DNA from: Plantago major | Lineage: Eukaryota > Streptophyta > Magnoliopsida > Lamiales > Plantaginaceae | DNA: 64,000 bases | NCBI GenBank assembly: GCA_026545765.1 | Contig: CM048844.1 | Span: 73,437,035 to 73,501,034 of the forward strand | Direction: 5' to 3' | Shown here: piece by piece, positions 1-10,428 of the stretch | How positions within the stretch are numbered: the first letter of the stretch is position 1 | How the letters are laid out: each line of letters starts with the position of its first letter | Translations under genes and position numbers: made by a program | The notes under the pieces: generated by a model | The model's input: only the letters and a program-made list of their open reading frames with translations | Database searches by the model: none | Told to the model about the DNA's origin: nothing

Positions 1-713
1 TATTGAACTATTTTGATTCATCGACCCTCGATTTAAAAACATATTTCCGTAACCTGTTGCCTTCAATAAAACTCAAAGGGGGTAGTACACGATTTTTTGT
101 GAAACACCCGATAGAGTTAGTTTGTGTCAAATTTTATTTACATGACAAGTTTTGTGGTATAAAACCTATTCTACGCACAGGTTGAACTATTTTGGTTGAT
201 CGAACCTCAAATTAAAAACGTATTTTTAAGACATCTAGTTTTCGTGAAAACCCAAAGGGGTTAGTACACAGTTTTTTGTGAAAACACTCCATGGAATTAG
301 TTTGCGTCAAATTTTATTCACATGACATGGTTTGTGGTATAAAACCTATTCTACGCACATATTGAACTATTTTGGTTCATCGAACCTCGATTTAAAAACG
401 TATTTCCGTGACCTGTTGTCTTCAACAAAACTCAAAGGGGGGGTAGTACACGATTTTTTGTGAAACACTCGAAAGTGTTAGTTTGTGTCAAATTTTATAC
501 ACATGACATGGTTTGTGGTATAAAAACTATTCAACGTACATATTGAACTATTTTGGTTCATGGAACCTCGATTTAAAAACGTATTTCCGTGACCTATTGT
601 CTTCAATAAAACTCAAAGGGGGTAGTACACGATTTTTTTTTGTGAAACACTCGATAGAGTTAGTTTGTGTCAAATTTTATTCACATGACATGGTTTGTGG
701 TATAAAACCTATT
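1..713. repeat. Satellite array, left block
   Basis: About four monomers of a tandem satellite with a unit of about 180 bp. Two monomer types alternate. One carries ATTAAAAACGTATTTTT and GAAAACCCAAAGG; the other carries TTTAAAAACGTATTTCCG and CAATAAAACTCAAAGG. Both share the core TTGAACTATTTTGGTT and end in TGGTTTGTGGTATAAAA. The array stops at 713 inside the motif that normally reads CTATTCTACGC, where element S begins. It contains no gene; short open frames in it recur with the repeat period. Confidence 0.97.
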
Positions 714-2110
714 TGTTGGTCCAGATAACGGCAAAGTAAAAGACTAAACTTTTGTCGATAAACACAGTTTCTCAGAAACCTGGGGGTTTCTTATACTTAA
801 ATTCAGAGCGCGGAAGACTTTAAGATAGGTAAGTGCAGAAACAATAAGTATGTGTGTGTGCTTTGCTGAAATGTAAATACAGAAAGGTAAATGACACAGC
901 AAGTATAGTGGTATCTGGAGGTGACGTAATCCTCCAACTAATCCACTTCGGTCTTTCTGAGACCTAGAATTCACTAGAACAGATAATTGAGTTCACCTGA
1001 CAATAATCCTATTCTAAGATTCTTAAACAAATGGTTCCCAACCAAATGTTCCCCCTGAGTTATTCCCCAGCTCCTAGAGATAAGTACTTCCTCTACTCAG
1101 ATAACCTTGGAGTTATTCCCTGATTTCCTAAATCAAGTACTTCCTCTACTCCACACCTTGATGGTGTTGGTTATAAGGTTTTGTCAGAAAGGCTTCTCGT
1201 ATAACTTTTCAGTTATGTTTTCAGAGAGCCAAACAGAACGAGACTACTTAACACACTTGTTCAGTGGATGGCAGTCTGCTCTTTATTGACCCAAGTAATT
1301 GATGTCCGTTCTGGAGAATGAGCTTCAGAAAGGGTATCTGATAGTTCAACTCTTTCACGAATAACAATCTCTTGTTAAGGTTCAGGACAACTTAGAACTA
1401 CTAGTGATTCTTCAAGCAACATAAAGCTTTCAGAAAGGGTAGTAGAGTGCTTGAGAGAATACTTTGCTTGATGGTAAGTTTGCAAGATAGAGCGTTCTAA
1501 GGTATGTTCTTCAAGCATCTAAGTGTGTGATATATATAGATAAATTTGAGAGGCGTTTGAATTATATCCGTTGTGCTCTTCATCAAATTATATTCGTTTA
1601 TATCTTGAACTATGTACTCAAAAGTCACTACATGTTTCAGAGAGGACTTGCTTTTTGCAGCATTTCTGCCGATGCATTTAATGCATAGTACTGTTCATTG
1701 TCCTATAGTCTCAACGGATACATGAGCCTTTCTGATGGCTTGCATGCTCCATACTCATGACGTCATATGTCCAGAATCATATTTCGAAAGTAAGTTAATA
1801 TACTTAAGAAAGGATTAAGGACATAGTCTTTCTGAGTTAGACTAAACCTTTGTGTCTTCATAAACCTTGTGCAATCTTCAGTCTTCTAATCTTCAGAAAA
1901 GCTCCATTGCTAGGATTGATCTTCATGGTCTTCTTGAAATAAAAATTACACTCAGAGACCTATAATCCTAATACAAGATTTACTAGACTAATCATACTCA
2001 TTGATTTCCTCTTTTACAATGTTCAAGTGAACCAAGAGTTCTTAATCACCTTTCTGGCTAAGATAGGAACATGTGATGAGTGATCAAAATACTAACAGAT
2101 ATTCCTAACA
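714..2110 (-). repeat. 3' LTR of element S
   Basis: 1397 bp. On the minus strand it starts TGTTAGGAATATC and ends GGACCAACA, giving the usual TG...CA ends. The last satellite bases before it (CTATT, 709-713) would be the target duplication, but the partner is missing because the other end is truncated. A TATATATA stretch at about 1530-1538 is a candidate promoter TATA box on the minus strand. I see no gene in it. Confidence 0.75.
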
Positions 2111-2125
2111 AATTTTCCCCTTTTT
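2111..2125 (-). other. Polypurine tract of element S
   Basis: On the minus strand AAAAAGGGGAAAATT lies immediately before the LTR start. This is the plus-strand priming site in LTR elements and fixes the orientation of S as minus. No tRNA-Met-type primer site (TGGTATCAGAGC-like) is present beside the LTR, which argues against it being a 5' LTR. Confidence 0.75.
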
Positions 2126-2667
2126 GATCAGTCATCCATGACTATCTTTCGAGTCCTATTACAAAATTGTAATCCTGGAAGAGAAAACAATCCACCACTT
2201 AATCATTTCAAATGATATTCAATTTTAGTTGAATTAAGTGCAGAAAGTAAACATCAACCAAATCACAAGAAGTGATCTTTGCTGATAAGTTGTCATCTAT
2301 TAAAAAGTATCTGAGAGTATGATCTTCAGATAGGTACAGTTTACAGAAAGAGATGCAACTTTTACATATAGAGAATTTTAGAAACAATCAGCAAGATTAC
2401 AAAAAGTAATAAAACATACTAAGTAAATTATAACAAAGGAGAGTCCAAGCTCCAAGAGAGTATTCTAATGTTACTAGTCTTCAAGTCTTCAGAAATGCAA
2501 CTTGGGTTTAGATACCTCAAGTTCTTCAGCACCCTTTCTGGATCAGTTGACATGATCATCCTCTTTTCTGCATTCTTGGACATAGTCATAAAGAATCCTT
2601 CTGACAGAGCTCATCTTTCCGGATAAGTCACATATTTCATGGTAACTCTTGCCAAGTTTGTGATTCT
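2126..2667 (-). other. Non-coding 3' segment of element S
   Basis: AT-rich stretch of about 540 bp between the last open segment and the polypurine tract. No open frame, RNA gene or repeat could be recognised; it is probably the untranslated 3' part of element S. Confidence 0.5.
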
Positions 2668-3132
2668 TCAGAAAGTGTTTGACCTGTATACTTTCCTGCA
2701 CCTGGCATGGTCTACTTGCAGCTGAGATAGGTTGAAATACTTGTATATTTCTTCCAGATAGTGTATATCATCTAAGTATTCATCCAATGTCATATAGAAT
2801 GACTCATAGGTTGAAACACCTAGTTTGTTCTTCATGTTGTAGCTACCATCTAGTTTTCTTACCTTGTGTACATCATCAGGTTTTGGGTAAGGACAGGCAA
2901 AAGAAAGATCCATCTTTCTGGCTTCATTCCTCTTTTCTACTTCAAAGTTTAGCCAGGCATGAAGGTGCTCAGGTTTTAGCAATTTTGGCTTGCCTTCTCT
3001 CCATTTCAGGATCTGGTTGAGGATGGGAGTTGGAAACTTATCATTGACAAGTAGATGTTGTAGTTCCAGAATCCAATACCCTCTCTTGTTCAGAATGCAC
3101 CTATATGAAGATTCTTCATTACTAGTCTTCAT
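2668..3132 (-). pseudogene. Open segment of element S, unknown function (C-terminal part)
   Basis: A 154-codon open frame reading toward the LTR. It has mixed hydrophobic and charged composition, with repeated aromatic and leucine residues such as WILELQHLL, HAWLNFEVEK and LDEYLDDIHYLEEIYKY, suggesting a folded helical domain rather than filler. No signal peptide, membrane segment, zinc knuckle or catalytic motif is visible. It is the most 3' coding-like segment of S and sits where SIRE-type elements carry an extra ORF. The methionine at 3132 is simply the first in the open frame; because upstream parts are exons or degenerate, the true start is probably far upstream. Family not recognised. 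Confidence 0.45.
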
Positions 3133-3509
3133 ATACTCAATGTGGGCATCAGTTGGCCTTTCTTGATGTGTTTCATTGTTTACTCTGCCAAACTGGAAAT
3201 CCCTTCTTGCTTTTCTGTTTGGTGGCCTTCTGTCAGGAGATCCTCTAACCCTTTCTTCCTGCCTTGGGGCTGTGCTGGTGGATGTTCCTTGTAATGACTT
3301 GGTATTTCCAGAATGGGTTCTGGCTGCTAAAGGTCTTGTGCCCGAGGAGGTTGTGAAGTAGTTGCTTGTCTCCTTTTCTTGTGAAGTGGATGTTCATCTG
3401 TGTCAGATTCATCCTCATCATCATTGAAGTCCAAAATTGGAGACTTGCAGCTTTCTTGACCTCTTACTTCTCCTTCTTCCTTTTCTTCTTCTTCAGAAGT
3501 CTTCTTCTC
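3133..3509 (-). other. Degenerate coding-like segment of element S
   Basis: The minus strand still reads acidic and serine-rich stretches (for example DFNDDEDESDTDEHP near 3400-3440), but no long frame survives. It links the open segments at 3510-3722 and 2668-3132 and is likely decayed coding sequence or an intron remnant. Confidence 0.35.
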
Positions 3510-3722
3510 TTATGAGATTCTAAGGGACTTGGCTCCCCTAGTTATCATACTTCTCAGCCTTCTGGCTGGTTGATCTGGAACAACTTCTTCAGCAAGGGTG
3601 TCTCCAGTGGTGTCCTTAATGATAAGTTGACTTGAGGAGGGAGGATTTGATTGTTTTCTTTTTCTTCCTCTGCCTTTCTGAGGCATCTCTTCTTCCCCCT
3701 TAGTCATGAATGACTGACTCAT
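3510..3722 (-). pseudogene. Basic RKRK / LIIKD module of element S
   Basis: A 70-codon open frame with a basic patch KGRGRKRKQS that could act as a nuclear localisation signal, followed by SSSQLIIKDTTGD. The same arrangement, a basic run KRKRTQSKRASK followed by SLIIKEAQPSGD, occurs in the upstream exon at about 18840-18930. The element therefore carries two diverged copies of this module, or the order has been rearranged. No known domain is recognised. Function unknown. Confidence 0.4.
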
Positions 3723-3860
3723 GATAGCATAAGCTTCAGAGAGAGAGTTTCAAAGTTTTTCTGGAGATTGTTGTGACCCTGACTAATTCTTGAAGTTCCT
3801 TCTTCAGCTCTTTGTTCATCTAACCGCCTCGCTCCTTTGTGTTGAGCTCTTCAAGCGGCC

Positions 3861-4361
3861 TTAGGATGGCATTGGCAGGACAAAGATGGTCGCTTCATTC
3901 AATCTTGCATTAGCATTGTTACAATCCTCATCCCCGACCAACCCTAGGTCTTTCCGAGAGAGAGCTATCTTTGGTTGCTCTGTTGAGTAAAGCGTGACCA
4001 ATGGCTTCATCTCTTCTGGGATGGATTTTAGCACTTCTGTGTCTTGGGCAACTAGTGTCTTTCTGAGCTCTAAAAAGACACTGTTCCTTGCATGGTGCTC
4101 TTCACTTCTTGAACTACTTGGTGCAGAGAATATATGAGGAGCAAGTAGGGCTCTTTTGTGCTGAGTGACAAGTCTCTCATCTTCCACTTCAGTAATCAAG
4201 TTGTGGGTTTCAGCATCACTATCATAATCCTTTTCTTGGATTGTTTGCAGATTGACAATCTTCTTCTGCTTTCCATCAAGTGTGCTGGCCTTCTGAGAAG
4301 ATGTAGAAGGTCTTTCTGATGCAGTTTCAGCATCATGCTCTTCATCATCATTGTCATCCAT
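3861..4361 (-). pseudogene. Acidic open segment of element S
   Basis: A 166-codon open frame rich in Asp, Glu, Ser and Thr (MDDNDDEEHDAETASERP at the start), with a helical middle (VFLELRKTLVAQDTEVLKS). It begins a few bases after the stop of the upstream segment (4367) in another reading frame. Upstream of its methionine the frame reads HILEIDA, so a small frameshift probably separates two parts of one coding sequence. No domain recognised. Confidence 0.45.
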
Positions 4362-4366
4362 GGCAT

Positions 4367-4875
4367 CTATCTCAAGAATGTGACAACAATGGCATTTTTC
4401 AAATTTCTTTGCTCATCTAGGAGTACCAATTCCTTGGCATTAGCTTCTTCGAGCTTCTTGATTTTGGCTTCCTTTTCATCAACAAGAGCTTGAGTCTCAA
4501 TGTTGATTCTCTTCTCTTCTTCCAATACCTTTCTGAGTTGTTCAATCCTAAACTCAGCGGCTGAAATTTCTTCTAAGGCATCATTGTGTTCAGCCTGTTG
4601 GGTATCTTGATGAGACTTGGGAGGTGATGATGATGGAGCTTTCTGAGCATTTGAGGGAGTAGCCTTTTCTCCACTTCCTTTGCTAGCTTTCTTAATCCCG
4701 CCTTGTCCAGGTTGGGGATCATCATTCTGATCATCATCATCATCACTCTTGCTCTTTGCTTCTTGGTTTGGATGCTCAGAGGGAGGTTCTTGATAATCAT
4801 TTTCGTCCATCTCCTCGTCAACTTCTGAAACCAGGTTGATCACATTTGGGAATGTAATCATCCTCCCATTAACTT
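4367..4875 (-). pseudogene. Exon e of element S, downstream half (split by copy A)
   Basis: An open frame that continues, in frame, the segment at 17161-17523 once copy A and one copy of its AACTT target duplication are removed. The part here begins with GRMITFPNVINLVSEVDEEM, then a low-complexity acidic and Ser/Pro region, then a predicted coiled coil with heptad-like spacing (IEQLRKVLEEEKRINIETQ; IKKLEEANAKELVLLDEQ), and stops at 4367. The minus-strand open frame extends to 4939, but that extra part lies in the LTR of copy A and is not part of this gene. Unknown function. Confidence 0.5.
4871..4875. other. Target-site duplication of copy A, left (AACTT)
   Basis: AACTT precedes the left LTR and is repeated at 17161-17165 after the right LTR. 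A 5-bp duplication is the norm for Ty3/gypsy integrases. Confidence 0.95.
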
Positions 4876-5430
4876 TGTTGATACGGAAATGTGTCCAATC
4901 CGTTAAGGGCGCCATAGAGCGTGTCCTAAAGCGCATCACGGCTTAACTAGCCAATTCAGTACTGGTCCGACCTCACATGGTCCGACCAAAGTGAATCGAC
5001 CAGTACGCTGAAGTCACTACATCTCCTGACGGTCCGAGCTGGCTAAGGAAAGGACTTCCAAACCTGACCATGTCAGTACAGAGATGCCTAACGGACCGGA
5101 CGAGAGAATCTCGGACGCCACCATCGCGATAAGCCCAAACGTACATAACAGAACCACTGAGATACTTCCGTGAGACTCTTGGCTCGAACATCCAGAGTTA
5201 CCCAAGGGCAAATCAACCAAGCAGACAGATCTGTCCGAGGGACTAACACGGACCCAACAGGCGGAACAGTACTCTCAAAGGGAAAAGGTCCAAACTACCC
5301 TCCCAAGCCCACTAATCGGTATTGGACTACTGTTCACTATTGGGCTATGGGCCAAAGGGAGCATTGGTGTCCAAATCTGAATCATACACTTGGCATCATC
5401 TTATGAACCTCTTCGTAAGTACATGATAAC

Positions 5431-5438
5431 TATAAATA
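5431..5438 (+). promoter_or_regulatory. TATA box in 5' LTR of copy A
   Basis: TATAAATA about 290 bp before the LTR end, in the setting AACTATAAATATAGCAC. The same box is present in the 3' LTR (16863-16870) and in both LTRs of copy B. It is the likely core promoter that defines the U3/R border. Confidence 0.7.
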
Positions 5439-5593
5439 TAGCACAAGGTCCAAGACCTTAAGGGGGGCAACAATCCCTAAGTCTTCTAGTACATAATACC
5501 TTTCCCATTACTATTGCATTGAGAGCTATCATCTCTCCTTTGAGTAAAGCCTCCTTCCGGATTGACTTTGGCAATCCGGGTAACCCGTTCTAA

Positions 5594-5605
5594 CCCCCCC
5601 CCCCC
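5594..5605 (+). repeat. C homopolymer in the transcribed part of the LTR
   Basis: Run of 12 C about 160 bp downstream of the TATA box, thus in the RNA leader. The equivalent runs are 13 (17026-17038), 18 and 16 (copy B) and 7 and 14 (copy C). Length varies between LTRs of one element, as expected from replication slippage or sequencing or assembly error. Confidence 0.9.
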
Positions 5606-5728
5606 ACTTAGTCCTTTCAGGTACTCTTGCTCGGACAAGCCTTCTCTCGGACTTCAAGTTGGAGGTGGCTTAGATAAGGTTATTTGCAGTAGTAGTGTTG
5701 GTGTTTGAGGTTTTATCCCTCAACATTT

Positions 5729-5746
5729 TGGCGCCGTCTGTGGGAA
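5729..5746 (+). other. Primer binding site of copy A
   Basis: TGGCGCCGTCTGTGGGAA starts three bases after the LTR. TGGCGCC pairs with the 3' end GGCGCCA expected of plant tRNA-Asp, but the following bases do not fit the tRNA-Asp acceptor stem well, so the primer assignment is tentative. Confidence 0.75.
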
Positions 5747-5780
5747 CCTTTACAAAAAGATCTGTGTTTGTGTTGTGCTG

Positions 5781-8450
5781 ATGGCTAGAACGAGACGAAC
5801 AACTCGGACTAGTGCTGCAGGCGTGGGAACACCATGCCCACGCCCACGAGGACGTCTGCCCACCCGGGGATGAAGGGCCGCTGTGGCTGGAAGGAACGCT
5901 GGAAGGAGATATCCGAGCGACGGGCGGACCGCCAGCCCATCCTCGGATGAGGGAAGAGACGCCCCGCTTAGAGGAGGCCAAAGCGTCCCTGTGAATATCG
6001 TGCCTGCGGACCATGGAGAAGGGGTAGCACGAGCTTCTCCGGCAGAAGCTCAAGGCCCTACCACAGGTCAACAGTTTACGATGCCCGATGGTCGCGTTGT
6101 CCGCACAAGCGACCTCGGACTAAGCGAAACCCAGTTTGATAGGTTGCTCACGATTATCCAAGGATGCCTAGGGTCTAACAATGCCCACCCTCAGCAAGCC
6201 ACTCCGCCAGTGGTTACTGCGGTTCAAGCGGAGCCCGCCTTGTCAAGAAACAGACAGCATCCGATCCAACAGAGGTTGGGAGATCAGCTGCCCCATGAGG
6301 ATTTGCGAAACCTTCTAGACCGACGGGCCTCTGCTTCGCAAGTTCGGGGTGAGGGAAGCCCGAATGGGAGGAGAGAGTACCAAGAAGGAGGTAACAGGCA
6401 GCCAGGAGGTCCGCGACAAGCTCCCATGAGGAACAGGGATCATGTAGCAGAAACCATTCCAGTTGTCCGGCTAGACGAACTCCCCGCGGATGTCGCAGTC
6501 CATCCACGGACATGAGAGGTCATGACAGCTGATGAAATCTACGCCCAACAAAAAGCTTTGGAAACCCAAATCCTGAACCTCGGACGCCTGGTAAAAGACC
6601 ACGAGCAGATCACTACATGTGCACCAAACCCTCTGTGTGATGATATCATGAGGGAAAAGGAAAGAAATAGGAACTCGGACCAAGTGATTCCGAACTTGGA
6701 ATACTACTACGGGGATACTTGTCCCGTGGGTCACATGACAAGGTACAACAGCAAGATGGATTCCAAGGGGTTGAGTGACAATACTAAAGCCCTTACGTTC
6801 TCATCCACCCTCTTCGGCACGGCTATGGATTGGTACACCGCTTTGCCAAACAAGTCAATAAGGTCGTATGCAGATCTGTCTTCAAAGTTCTTAGCGCGGT
6901 TCGGAAAATCAAAAAGAAGAAAACGTACTGTAGAGCACCTGGCCGAAGTCATCCAAAGGGAACAGGAAGATCTTCGAACTTTCCTAGATCGCTTCAATAC
7001 GGAAGTACTCCGAGTTGAGCCCCATAGTATTAAAGAACATGTCCGTCACCTGTACGCTAATACTTACAACTCCGAGCTGCGGAGGAAGCTCTCTAGTCAG
7101 GTAGTGAGGAGCGAAAAGCACTTGGATGACATCTGTGAGGAGGTGATGTACGGAGAAGAATACCGAAGGAACGTACCAGTCCGAGCAGGATCGAAGAAGG
7201 GAAAGGAACCGTAAAAACAAGAGAAACACCAGGGGAAGTTTGACCCGAAGAAAGATCACAGAGACAAAGGCATTTATAGGGAGAGAAGTCCGCCCAGGAG
7301 ATTCGCGGACTACACGCGCCTCAATAAGCCGAGATCCGACATCTTGGCCACTATTGTTGCGAAAAAGTTGGACGTCCAATGGCCAAAGCCATCCCACAAT
7401 CGGAGAAACAGAAATGCGAAGGGATACTGCAAATTTCACAAGAGCAGAGGCCATGAGACTGACGACTGTATCCAGTTAAAAACAGAGGTCGAACACCTGG
7501 TGAGAGAAGGCAAGTTGAAGGAGCACATATATGCGGACGAGCCCTCCAGGCACGAAAGAACGGAGCGGAGGAGGGAGGATAACGCTGCTGACCCACCACC
7601 TCGCCCACTATCTTTGCCACCTCCACCAGTAGGCTATCCGCCACGCATGGGAGGACATCCGTACGGATACGGCGATGAGACGGAAATGGAGAACCCTCCG
7701 TACAGCGGAGTGATCAACACTATCGCAGGCGGACCCTCTGGAGGTGATAGCAGGAATGCAAGAGAGCGGACCGCCCAAAACCTTCGGAACAATAACTGGG
7801 CGTACGGTGCCCCCGCGATTCGAGGAACAAATGCAATATCTTTCGACGATAGCGAAATTCCCCCTCCTACGGCAGGAGGCGAGGAGATTGACGACCCGGA
7901 CGTTCCTCTTGCAGTTTCGTTGACCATAGCGACTTATCGAGTGAACAAAATTCTGGTGGATACCGGGAGTTCTTCGAATATCATCTCTAAGAGGACACTA
8001 GATCAGATGGAGTTGGGAAGAATCCGCTACGACAGAGTTCACACCTCTATACTAAGGTTTGGAGGAGGAACTGTTCGACCACTAGGAAGTGTTACGTTAC
8101 ACGTTTCACTCGGAACCTTCCCGGCCAGGGTAACACAGTCGGTCCGATTTGTCGTGGTTGATCGGACCTTCGACTATAACGCCATCTTTGGGCGCCCAGG
8201 ACTCAATCAATTCCGGGCTATTTCATCCACCTTACACAACAGAATGAAATTTCCTACTCGCTTCGGAGTAGGAGAAGAGGTAGGAAACATCCGAGAAGCT
8301 TGGGAGTGTTACATTATGTCCACGAGAAGGGCATCTGCCCCCGTTTTGGCAGTCACGGTGACCTCCGATCCGAGAGTTGTTCTCCCACCCAAACAGGAGA
8401 ATCCGCAGATAGGGGTAGGAAGCAGAGAAGGATTCAGAGAAAGTCCCTGA
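5781..8450 (+). pseudogene. gag-pro: gag-protease of copy A (three in-frame stops)
   Basis: One continuous frame from the ATG at 5781 (MARTRRTTRTS, the same start as in copy C) to 8450, broken by stops at 5871, 6513 and 7212. Gag forms the particle: the capsid-like part is at about 6690-7210 (motifs FSSTLFGTAMDWYTALP, FLDRFNTEVLRVEPHSIKE), and a zinc knuckle C-x2-H-x4-H-x4-C is at 7428-7469. The aspartic protease follows, with its active-site DTG at 7959-7967 (LVDTGSSSNII) and the second conserved stretch FDYNAIFGRPGLN at about 8170-8210. The open frame ends at 8450 because the sequence jumps over the RT at about 8420-8430. The 5871 stop may be a CGA-to-TGA change typical of methylated DNA. 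Gag and protease share one frame, so the ancestor probably made one Gag-Pol polyprotein. Not functional as it stands. Confidence 0.9.
8419..8432 (+). other. Deletion junction: RT and gypsy RNase H missing from copy A
   Basis: The sequence passes from the end of the protease spacer (GGGGTAGGAAGC) directly to the region after the first RNase H (AGAGAAGGATTC). In copy B these two points lie near 39620 and 38130 with the whole RT and first RNase H between them, so about 1.49 kb is lost here. Confidence 0.9.
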
Positions 8451-8458
8451 TAAGCAGG

Positions 8459-10428
8459 TGCTCGAGTGCTTAATCACCAAGCATATTGTCCGAAAGCCAG
8501 TTCCGCCAAAATTCAACCCGGAAAACCTCGAGGAAGCCCAGTTCATCAATCGGCCCTTTCCTTTGTCAGATGGGGAAACTCGGGTCAACCAAATGTTTCT
8601 ACTTGGTGATGTTCCCAGAAACTCCAGTGCTGACAACATCAGAACGGAAATCACGGGAGGGGATGAACCAAGAGCGGAACCTCAGCAGCTCGCAGGAGAT
8701 CTCCAAACCCAAAAACATCCTTCCGATATCTGGACATTGGAAGTGGATGGTTCTTCCACTGGAAGAGTGGGAGGAATTGGAATCTACCTTAAGAGCCCAG
8801 ATGGCGCGGAACTCGACTATGCGATTTCCTTGGAGTTCAAAGTTACCAATAATGAGGCTGAGTATGAGGCACTTTTAGTGGGGCTGCGTCTAGCCAAGTC
8901 ACTCCAAGCCCGGAAGGTCAAAGCTTACACGGACTCACAGCTCGTCGAGGCCCAATTTTCAGGAACTTTTGCCACAAAAGGTCCTTCGATGATCAAGTAT
9001 CTTGAGCTACTCAAGAATGAGGCCAGCCACTTCGAGGAATTCACCTTGGAAAAGTTTGATAGGGCTTGGAACGAAAGAGCTGATGCCTTGGCAAAATACG
9101 CATCTGCTACACCGGCTCTAGACACAAGGAGAGTAATTCTACTCACCATTACTGATTCATCCGTCATGAGTCCCAGTTCGACGGTCATGATACTTGACAC
9201 AGGAAGAAACTGGATGACTGACATTTTTAACTATCTCAAGGATGGATCTTTGCCAGTCGATTCGAAAGAATCAAGGAGTGTGCAATGCCGAGCAAATAGA
9301 TACTTTATAATGGGTGATGATTTGTACAAGAGATCTTTTTCCGGGACTCACCTGAGATGCTTGAACCCACAAGAAGCATGCATCGTCTGGAAGAGATACA
9401 CAACTAAGTCTGGGAGTCATTCCGGGGGGAGGACTCTCGCCCAGAAAATCATACGACAAGGCTACTATTGGCCTACCATCGGTAAAGATTCCGCCGACCA
9501 CGCCCGGAGATGTCAGGATTGCCAATATTACGCAAACATCCCACATCGCCCGACGAACCCTATGATTCCGTCAATCATAGCGTGTCCGTTCGATCAGTGG
9601 GGTATCGATATTGTCGGACCATTTCCGAGGGGTACCCAACAGAAAAAATTTCTCATTGTGGCGGTAGAATATTTTACCAAGTGGGTAGAAGCGGAGGCTG
9701 TAGCGACCATCACGGAAAGTCGAGTGTGGACCTTCATTTGGAAGAACATCATTTGCCGCTTCGGCCTACCAAGAGTTCTAGTCTCGGATAACGGCGCTCA
9801 GTTCTCAGGCAGTAGGCTCAAGGAACGGCTTGCCTCCTTCAAAATCGAACAACGTTTCACATTCGTCGGATACCCACAAGCCAATGGTCAGGCTGAATCC
9901 ACAAACAAGACAATAGTCAAAATCCTGGAGAAGCATTTGAGAACTTCTCGAGAAAGCTGGGCAGACGACCTGGAAGGCGTGCTATGGGCTCATCGCACCA
10001 CTGCACGAACTGCGACCAAAGAAACTCCATTCTCCTTGGTATATGGTTCGGAGGTAGTCATACCGTCTGAGATTGCCGTTGAGACTTTGAGGATCCAAGA
10101 GTTCGAAGCCAATGCAAACCGAGAAGCTCGGATATCCGACCTAGACTTGCTCGAACAGAAATGGTCTGAGGCACTGGCGAATATCCATAGGTACGTAAAT
10201 CTTGCCCGAACCTACAACAGAATGTTCGACGGCTAACTTGCGGATCGGAGACACGGTGCTTGACGAGCCGACATTTTGAACAATATTGGGAAACTCAAGC
10301 CCAAGTGGGAAGGACCCTACAAGATTGTCGGGGCAAGAGTGAATGGGAGTTATGAATTAGAAGATGAGAACGGACATCCCCTCAAGCGACCGTGGAATGC
10401 TAGAAACCTTCAGAAGTTCTATGCATAG
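8459..10428 (+). pseudogene. pol: pol remainder of copy A: second RNase H and integrase
   Basis: Open to 10236, then the same frame continues past two stops (10234 and about 10261) to a TAG at 10428. The second (archaeal-type) RNase H runs at about 8730-9110: EVDGSS (Asp at 8746-8748), NNEAEYEALL, YTDSQL and WNERADALAKYA give the complete D-E-D-D set. The integrase begins with an HHCC zinc-binding region at about 9400-9530 (HARRCQDCQYY), in which the first His appears lost through a local frame swap near 9370-9410. The catalytic core has D at 9607-9609 (WGIDIVGPF), D at 9787-9789 (SDNGAQF) and E at 9895-9897 (NGQAEST), with 35 residues between the last two (DD35E). The C-terminal tail GKLKPKWEGPYKIVG follows. 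Integrase inserts the cDNA in the nucleus. The stop near 10261 is CGA to TGA relative to copy B. Confidence 0.92.

Larger units (their letters stand above)
4876..5725 (+). repeat. 5' LTR of copy A
   Basis: 850 bp, starting TGTTGATACGG and ending TCCCTCAACA. It matches 16312-17160 closely. By eye about ten scattered substitutions were found, plus one diverged patch at about 5030-5065 and small indels, including one in the C-run. It contains a TATA box (5431-5438) and a C homopolymer (5594-5605). Confidence 0.97.

Noticed and set aside
744..1289. Short open frames on both strands in the LTR of element S
   Set aside because: They lie wholly inside an LTR, have no recognisable product and no counterpart elsewhere.
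714..2110. Left LTR as a 5' LTR in plus orientation
   Set aside because: No primer site follows it, whereas a purine tract fits the minus orientation, and all coding-like segments run on the minus strand.
5170..5406. Open frame in the LTR of copy A, repeated at 16602-16838
   Set aside because: The repetition is due to the LTR pair. Non-coding LTR sequence; the frame is not kept in the LTR of copy B in an equivalent form.
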